Below are positions 4,438 through 8,256 of a stretch of DNA of 8,256 nt, in pieces. The DNA comes from Clostridiales bacterium UBA929 (GTDB lineage: Bacteria; Bacillota; Clostridia; Oscillospirales; UBA929): NCBI GenBank assembly GCA_002293625.1, contig DBDP01000041.1, positions 1 to 8,256 of the forward strand. Reading direction: 5' to 3'. Made by a program: the position numbers and the translations under genes. The notes beneath the pieces were generated by a model that was not told where the DNA came from, did not search any database, and saw only the letters and a program-made list of their open reading frames with translations. Position 1 is the stretch's first letter, and each line of letters begins with the position of its first letter.

Positions 4438-5334
4438 GTGCGAACCGCATATGCCGTTTTTCTATGCCGTAACGACGGCTACCTGCCGGGTGCGCTTACC
4501 CTCGCGTATGCGCTGCGGCAGCAAACGAAACAAGAAATTTTGTGCCTTGTGACCGAAAATATATCTCACACCGCGCGCCGCGCCCTGCGGACGATGTTTG
4601 GCCGGGTGATCCCGATTGACGAACTGCGCAGTAAAAGCACGGTGACGGAAGGAAGAAGCGACCGCGACTTTCTTCCGGCGCGTTTTCAGGCGCTCCGGTT
4701 GGGACCGGACGGCGACCTCGGCGAACACTACGACAAAATCATTCTGCTGGACGCGGACATCCTGCCGCTGGAGCGGTACGACGAACTGTTCAGCTTGGAC
4801 ACGCCGGCGGGTATCCTGATGGAGAGCAAAGCGGCGTGCTACACCGAAGAAAACGACCCGCAATGGAGCTGGCACCGGCTCTATGAGCCTGTCTGCCCGC
4901 ACGGGGCGCGTATCCCGAAAGAAATCACCGACCGGGTACGCCGCGACCCCGGCAATATGGGCGTCAACTCCGCGGTGTGGGTCTTAACCCCTTCCATGGA
5001 CGATTATCGCGCCGTTCTCACGGCGCTACGCAATCAAGAAATCAGGCACTTCCCCTGGCCGGAAATGCAGCTCGCGACCATGCTTTGGTCAGGGCGGTGG
5101 AGCAATATAGACATTCGGTTTTGCTCCATCGGCGGGTATCCCCGGCTGGACGTTCTTTACGGCACCCACTTCGCGGGTTTGAAACCGTGGCGGCTGCAAA
5201 GCCGCTCCATCCGGCACTATGCCCGCTTCCCCGACTTCCGGCTTTGGTATCAGCTGTACGCATCCATGTATCTGAGCAACCCGCTCCTGCGCGAAATACC
5301 GGCGTTGAAACGGTTATGGGAGTTTTGCCGGTAA
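4438..5334 (+). CDS. Glycosyltransferase family 8 (glycogenin-like)
   Basis: A 298-residue, soluble-looking GT-A glycosyltransferase. The N-terminal Rossmann part starts AYAVFLCRNDGYLPGALTLA (4-23), the usual nucleotide-sugar binding strand. The metal-binding DxD is D105-A-D107 in YDKIILLDADILPL. NMGVNSAVWVLTPS (173-186) is the GT8 acceptor-side motif. THFAGLKPWR (243-252) matches the C-terminal HxxGxxKPW signature, whose His binds the metal in GT8/glycogenin enzymes. It should transfer a sugar from a UDP-sugar to an unknown acceptor while retaining anomeric configuration. The start is GTG at 4438 with AGGAGG at 4423-4428. The frame is closed by a stop at 4396-4398 with no ATG between. No other sugar-pathway genes are nearby, so the acceptor cannot be guessed. 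Confidence 0.86.
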   Translation: MRTAYAVFLCRNDGYLPGALTLAYALRQQTKQEILCLVTENISHTARRALRTMFGRVIPIDELRSKSTVTEGRSDRDFLPARFQALRLGPDGDLGEHYDKIILLDADILPLERYDELFSLDTPAGILMESKAACYTEENDPQWSWHRLYEPVCPHGARIPKEITDRVRRDPGNMGVNSAVWVLTPSMDDYRAVLTALRNQEIRHFPWPEMQLATMLWSGRWSNIDIRFCSIGGYPRLDVLYGTHFAGLKPWRLQSRSIRHYARFPDFRLWYQLYASMYLSNPLLREIPALKRLWEFCR

Positions 5335-5373
5335 AAACATCAGTCCCTCGCTCAAAACAGAGCGAGGGACTGA
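5333..5373 (-). terminator. Terminator for the minus-strand membrane protein gene
   Basis: A perfect 14-bp stem (5340-5353 with 5360-5373; core AGTCCCTCGCTC) has a 6-nt loop. On the minus strand it is followed by TG and a T5 run (complement of 5333-5337). It lies 12 bp after the stop of the 6674-5385 gene and also overlaps the end of the GT8 gene. On the plus strand there is no T run, so termination there would be weaker. It separates two convergent genes. Confidence 0.82.
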
Positions 5374-5384
5374 CAGGTTCTGTC

Positions 5385-6674
5385 CTATTTCGGAATGTCA
5401 ATCATAAACCGCACTTCGTTGCTTTTCAGCGTCCGCTCTCCGATTGTAACAGTTCCGCCGGTATAGGTTACGTCCCGCAGGACGTCGGGCGGCGGCCAGT
5501 AATCGCTGTTGATGCTCATTTCTATCTCCGCTACGCCGTCGGGAACCCAAACAAAGAAGTTGACCGCGGCGCTTTTTCCGGCCGCGAGCCGTGAGGGCAG
5601 CGGCATGTCCACACCCACATATCCCGGCGGCGCGCCCGACACCTCCAGCGCCTTCTCTCCGGCGGTAAACGCCACGTTTGTCGGGCTGTCCTTGAACAAC
5701 TCGCCCGAACGCAGGCGGATCGCGGACGAATTTTGATTTTCAAAGTTTACCAAAACCTGATAACATACGCCGCGCGCATCGCTCGCCGCGCGATCGATGC
5801 TCTTTGGCGAAATATCGCAGCCGTCCAAAGTGATCGTGTCGCCAATCCCAAAGTCACCGGCGAGGAACGCCGTGTCCGTCGCCGGATACGGCATGTACGG
5901 ATGCTTCGCGTTATAGCCGCGAATCCCCAGCGCCGTCAGCAGCGACGCGAGGAAAAACAGAAGCGTGCAGATGCTCATCGGGCGAAGCGGCAACCGTTCG
6001 CGGCACAGTCCCGGCAAATCGCGCAGGTCGGCGTAGTCGTCGCCGCGCATGGCGGGGCGGATAAACACGCCGCTTCGCGCCTCAATCTCCCGCACGATCG
6101 CTTCCGCTTGGTCGTAAAACAAGGGAATCTCCAGTGTCGCGTCTCCAGGCGCATACGCCGAAAGCAAGCGCAGCGTCTTGGTCGCACGGTCATACTCTAA
6201 CCCGGCAATCCGGCTGTATAGGAACTCTCGCCGCACCGTGGTCGAGTGTTTACCTCGGAAAGCCATTTGCCGACGCGTCTCCAAAATCACGCGGTCGGCT
6301 CCCAGCGTCAGGGTTGCGCTGCTAAATTTGTGCAACTTAGACGCCGAGCCGCGCATCTCCCGAACAAATAAAATGGCGAGAACGGGAAGCGCGAGGAAAA
6401 CCGACAGGAAAAACCATGTGCACAGCACAAAAGTGGCGTTACGGAACACCGCGCCCCATACTAAAAGGCTGAGCACCGAAAGCGCAAAAAACAAGAACAT
6501 TCCGGCACGGCAGGCTTTGTCGGGCAGGGTATTTGCCGGATTCCGCTCCCGCGCGAGCCGCAGGAGGCGGTTTACGCGGTCGGGCGCGGCGGTATAGCTT
6601 ATCTCACCGCGCGCCAAAGGCGGGAGTTCCATCTCCCGCGCAATTTGCTTCGACCGCCGGAACCCAAAATCCAT
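5385..6674 (-). CDS. Three-helix membrane protein with PH-like middle and DUF4352-like outer domain
   Basis: A 429-residue protein I do not recognise as a named family. The N-terminus (1-55) is soluble and charged. Two close helices span about 57-77 (AGMFLFFALSVLSLLVWGAV) and 81-104 (TFVLCTWFFLSVFLALPVLA). Residues 118-200 are beta-rich and resemble a bacterial PH-like region: SATLTLGADRVILET, then RREFLYSRIAGLEYDRATKT, then an EAIVREIEAR helix. A third helix lies near 232-250 (ICTLLFFLASLLTALG). The remainder (270-429) should be outside and looks like an Ig-like DUF4352/Telomere-repeat-type domain: FGIGDTITLDGCDI, YQVLVNFENQNSS, and a late FFVWVPDG strand. The ATG at 6674 has GGTGA about 6 bases upstream. 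No neighbour indicates a function. Confidence 0.8.
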   Translation of the reverse strand: MDFGFRRSKQIAREMELPPLARGEISYTAAPDRVNRLLRLARERNPANTLPDKACRAGMFLFFALSVLSLLVWGAVFRNATFVLCTWFFLSVFLALPVLAILFVREMRGSASKLHKFSSATLTLGADRVILETRRQMAFRGKHSTTVRREFLYSRIAGLEYDRATKTLRLLSAYAPGDATLEIPLFYDQAEAIVREIEARSGVFIRPAMRGDDYADLRDLPGLCRERLPLRPMSICTLLFFLASLLTALGIRGYNAKHPYMPYPATDTAFLAGDFGIGDTITLDGCDISPKSIDRAASDARGVCYQVLVNFENQNSSAIRLRSGELFKDSPTNVAFTAGEKALEVSGAPPGYVGVDMPLPSRLAAGKSAAVNFFVWVPDGVAEIEMSINSDYWPPPDVLRDVTYTGGTVTIGERTLKSNEVRFMIDIPK

Positions 6675-6710
6675 TTCTTCACCACGATTCAGCTAATAAT
6701 CCATATCATA

Positions 6711-6733
6711 CCCGTTCGTCTTCTGCGAACGGG
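6711..6733. repeat. Perfect 8-bp inverted repeat upstream of the membrane protein gene
   Basis: CCCGTTCG (6711-6718) and CGAACGGG (6726-6733) are separated by 7 bp, 37 bp before the ATG of the minus-strand gene at 6674. On the minus strand it directly precedes a TATGAT (complement of 6705-6710) that could be a -10 element, although no good -35 is present 17 bp further. It may be an operator or a leader hairpin. There is no T run, so it is not a terminator. Confidence 0.45.
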
Positions 6734-6752
6734 GAGATTTATCGAGCTTCTT

Positions 6753-6782
6753 TTGACAGTATACCTCAATATAGAGTATATA
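6753..6782 (+). promoter_or_regulatory. Promoter with dyad-symmetric spacer (MerR-type look), no downstream gene
   Basis: TTGACA (6753-6758) is followed by TATATA (6777-6782, 18-bp spacer) or TATAAC (6779-6784, 20-bp spacer). The spacer holds a 21-bp dyad, TATAC (6760-6764) with GTATA (6776-6780), centred at 6770. A dyad between the hexamers with a possibly over-long spacer is the layout of MerR-family promoters. No regulator is encoded in the window. The transcript would start near 6790 and meet the terminator at 6853-6888, leaving about 100 nt with no credible gene. Confidence 0.5.
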
Positions 6783-6845
6783 ACCGTTTTTTTGGAACGT
6801 CAACCCATTTTCGACAAAATAATCATGAATTTTATGTTAACCGAT

Positions 6846-6888
6846 AAAAAAACCACGCCGGGGTGGTTCACCTCGGCATGGGGTTTTT
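6846..6888. terminator. Bidirectional intrinsic terminator downstream of pckG
   Basis: A 13-bp stem pairs 6853-6865 with 6869-6881 (one C-A mismatch, one wobble, 3-nt loop). Seven A bases (6846-6852) lie on its left and GG plus T5 (6884-6888) on its right. On the minus strand the A run becomes T7, so it should end the pckG transcript about 70 nt past the stop. On the plus strand it would stop transcription from the promoter at 6753. Confidence 0.82.
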
Positions 6889-6898
6889 GGTTATTTTC

Positions 6899-6958
6899 GT
6901 AGGGGCGGGGTCATCCCGCCCGCCGTCTCCGTAGGGACGATTGCGAATCGTCCCCTAC
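6899..6958. repeat. 60-bp palindromic intergenic repeat abutting pckG
   Basis: The element is bounded by GTAGGGG (6899-6905) and its inverse CCCCTAC (6952-6958). It contains two hairpins, each headed by CGTAGGG. One is GGGCGGG (6903-6909) with CCCGCCC (6915-6921). The other is GTAGGGACGATT (6931-6942) with AATCGTCCCCTAC (6946-6958), which has one extra C. Such GTAGGG-headed palindromes look like short dispersed repeats (REP/MITE-like) rather than a unique regulatory site; dispersal cannot be tested in one window. Its right end overlaps the pckG stop codon (6955-6957) and supplies the TAG. Confidence 0.6.
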
Positions 6959-8256
6959 ATGTCTTTCAGTCTCTGCTCTAGCGCGGAGAGCTGGGAGGAA
7001 AGTTCCTTAGGCAGCTTCTCGCCGTATTTCGCGTAATGCTCTTTAATCGACTGCACCTCGGCAAGCCAAGAGTCTTTATCGACTTTCAAAAGCTCCGCCA
7101 TATCGGCTTCGCTCACGTCAAGCCCTTCGATGTTGATGTCGCCCGGCGCCGGCATATTGCCAATCGCGGTTTTCACGGCGCTTGCGCTTCCCGAAACGCG
7201 CTCCACGATCCATTTCAACACGCGGCTGTTGTCGCCGTAGCCCGGCCACAGCCATCTGCCGTCGGAGTCTTTGCGGAACCAGTTGACATAATATATGCGC
7301 GGCAGCTTCGTCTCGTCTGACTTTTCGCCGATATCCAGCCAGTGCTGGAGGTAATCGCAGACATGATAGCCAATGAACGGCAGCATTGCGTAGGGATCGC
7401 GGCGTACCTGCCCGATTTTATCGGAAATGGCGGCGGCGGTGATCTCCGAGCCCATGATCGAGCCGAGGAAAACACCGTGCTTCCAGTCAAAGCTCTCGTG
7501 AACCAGCGGGATGGTGTTGGGGCGGCGGCCGCCGATTAAGATCGCCGAAATCGGCACGCCGGCGGGGTCTTCCCATTCCGGTGCGATAACGGGGCATTGA
7601 TACGCAGGTGCTGTGAAGCGGGCGTTGGGGTGCGCCGCTTTTTTGTCGGAGCCGGGTGTCCAGTCGTTACCCTGCCAGTCGATCAAATGCGCGGGCGGCT
7701 CGGTTCCGATGCCTTCCCACCAAATGTCGCCGTCGTCGGTCAGCGCGACGTTTGTGAAGATGGTGTTGGTGGCGGCTGCCAGCATGGCGTTCGGGTTGGA
7801 TTCCATCGAGGTGCCGGGCGCGACGCCGAAGAATCCCGCTTCGGGGTTGATCGCGTACAGACGCCCGTCCGCGCCGAACTTCATCCACGCGATGTCGTCG
7901 CCGATCGTCTCGACCTTCCAGCCGGGGATGGTGGGAACGAGCATCGCGAGGTTGGTTTTGCCGCAGGCGCTGGGGAACGCCCCGCAGACATAACGGGATA
8001 CCCCTTCGGGACTGGTGAGCTTCAGAATCAGCATATGCTCGGCCATCCAGCCCTCGTCGCGGGCCTGCACCGAAGCGATGCGCAGCGCGAAGCACTTCTT
8101 CCCGAGCAGGGCGTTTCCGCCGTAGCCGGAACCGTAGGACCAAATCATCCGCTCCTCGGGGAAGTGGCTGATGTATTTTTTTTCAATCGGGGCGCACGGC
8201 CACGCAACGTCCTCCTGCCCCGGCTCCAGCGGCGCGCCGACGGAGTGCAGGCAGCG
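6955..8256 (-). CDS. pckG: Phosphoenolpyruvate carboxykinase (GTP), C-terminal part, runs off right edge
   Basis: The frame is open to the right edge, so the 433 visible residues are the C-terminal portion of an enzyme of about 600. By alignment to known PEPCKs roughly 190 N-terminal residues lie outside. It interconverts oxaloacetate plus GTP with PEP, CO2 and GDP in the cytosol. Visible residues begin RCLHSVGAPL. ISHFPEERMIWSYGSGYGGN (29-48) contains the Tyr/Gly substrate-binding loop, and LLGKKC (50-55) and H74 in AEHM are Mn-site and active-site residues. The GTP-class P-loop is FPSACGKTN (94-102), with the reactive Cys98 and K100. Metal-binding D120-D121 lie in ETIGDDIAWM, R213 in NARFTAP, and GGRRPNT starts at 242. 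All key residues seen are intact. An internal Met at 8148 is not the start, because homology continues upstream of it. Confidence 0.96.
   Translation of the reverse strand, partial: RCLHSVGAPLEPGQEDVAWPCAPIEKKYISHFPEERMIWSYGSGYGGNALLGKKCFALRIASVQARDEGWMAEHMLILKLTSPEGVSRYVCGAFPSACGKTNLAMLVPTIPGWKVETIGDDIAWMKFGADGRLYAINPEAGFFGVAPGTSMESNPNAMLAAATNTIFTNVALTDDGDIWWEGIGTEPPAHLIDWQGNDWTPGSDKKAAHPNARFTAPAYQCPVIAPEWEDPAGVPISAILIGGRRPNTIPLVHESFDWKHGVFLGSIMGSEITAAAISDKIGQVRRDPYAMLPFIGYHVCDYLQHWLDIGEKSDETKLPRIYYVNWFRKDSDGRWLWPGYGDNSRVLKWIVERVSGSASAVKTAIGNMPAPGDINIEGLDVSEADMAELLKVDKDSWLAEVQSIKEHYAKYGEKLPKELSSQLSALEQRLKDM

Noticed and set aside
4118..4450. A 110-codon minus-strand frame ending just before a minus-strand terminator-like hairpin
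   Set aside because: It has no ribosome binding site, is rich in Cys/Arg/Met with no recognisable motif, and lies opposite a clear plus-strand terminator, SD sequences and the GT8 start. The neat position of the hairpin makes it worth a note, but it is more likely a shadow.
4358..4552. A 64-codon plus-strand frame with a good SD, overlapping the start of the GT8 gene
   Set aside because: About 115 bases lie inside the GT8 coding sequence in another frame, and the product has no family features. The start is kept only as part of the tandem-SD observation.
6825..6902. A 25-codon frame downstream of the promoter at 6753
   Set aside because: It translates through the bidirectional terminator hairpin, has no SD, and is low-complexity and Trp/Phe-rich. 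It is better explained as non-coding.
7667..8143. Arg-rich minus-strand frame inside pckG
   Set aside because: It is an out-of-frame shadow of pckG, whose conserved motifs cover the same bases.

Overview
The window looks like a chromosomal stretch of a Firmicute, most likely an uncultured clostridial (Oscillospirales-like) bacterium. This rests on strong TTGACA/TATAAT-type promoters, AGGAGG-like ribosome binding sites, a class-I c-di-GMP riboswitch, an ECF sigma factor paired with a DUF4367 protein, and a Firmicute-type DNA-deoxyinosine glycosylase. Taxonomy is inferred from gene content only. Base composition is moderate overall, with one clearly AT-richer island at the left.

Left part (1-1404): the first codons of a glycine-rich protein leave the left edge on the minus strand. 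Next comes a complete minus-strand HepT/MntA (HEPN/nucleotidyltransferase) toxin-antitoxin pair with an extended -10 promoter. Diverging from it is a strong plus-strand promoter feeding a c-di-GMP-I (GEMM-I) riboswitch. Its transcript appears to end at an intrinsic terminator near 1249 without a convincing gene. A dense set of inverted repeats (1277-1371) follows.

Middle part (1405-5334, plus strand): a family-6-like uracil/hypoxanthine DNA glycosylase; an ECF sigma factor overlapping a single-pass DUF4367 membrane protein that is its probable regulator; a lipoprotein with an acidic DxDxDG loop; then a 506-base gap. That gap holds a second promoter almost identical to the lipoprotein promoter, a structured roughly 230-nt transcript ending in a strong terminator, and two small SD-preceded starts. 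A GT8 (glycogenin-like) glycosyltransferase follows. The sigma factor, its membrane partner and the lipoprotein may form a cell-envelope response group; this is inference.

Right part (5333-8256, minus strand): a perfect 14-bp hairpin terminator; a three-helix membrane protein with a PH-like middle region and a DUF4352-like extracytoplasmic end; a 280-base intergenic region with a MerR-type-looking promoter that has no gene, a bidirectional terminator and a 60-bp palindromic repeat; and the C-terminal three quarters or so of GTP-dependent PEP carboxykinase (pckG), running off the right edge. The 60-bp repeat supplies the pckG stop codon.

No tRNA, rRNA, CRISPR array, transposase or integrase is visible. 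The most unusual items are the apparently gene-less riboswitch, the twin promoters, the structured leader or ncRNA before the GT8 gene, and the two intergenic palindromic elements.
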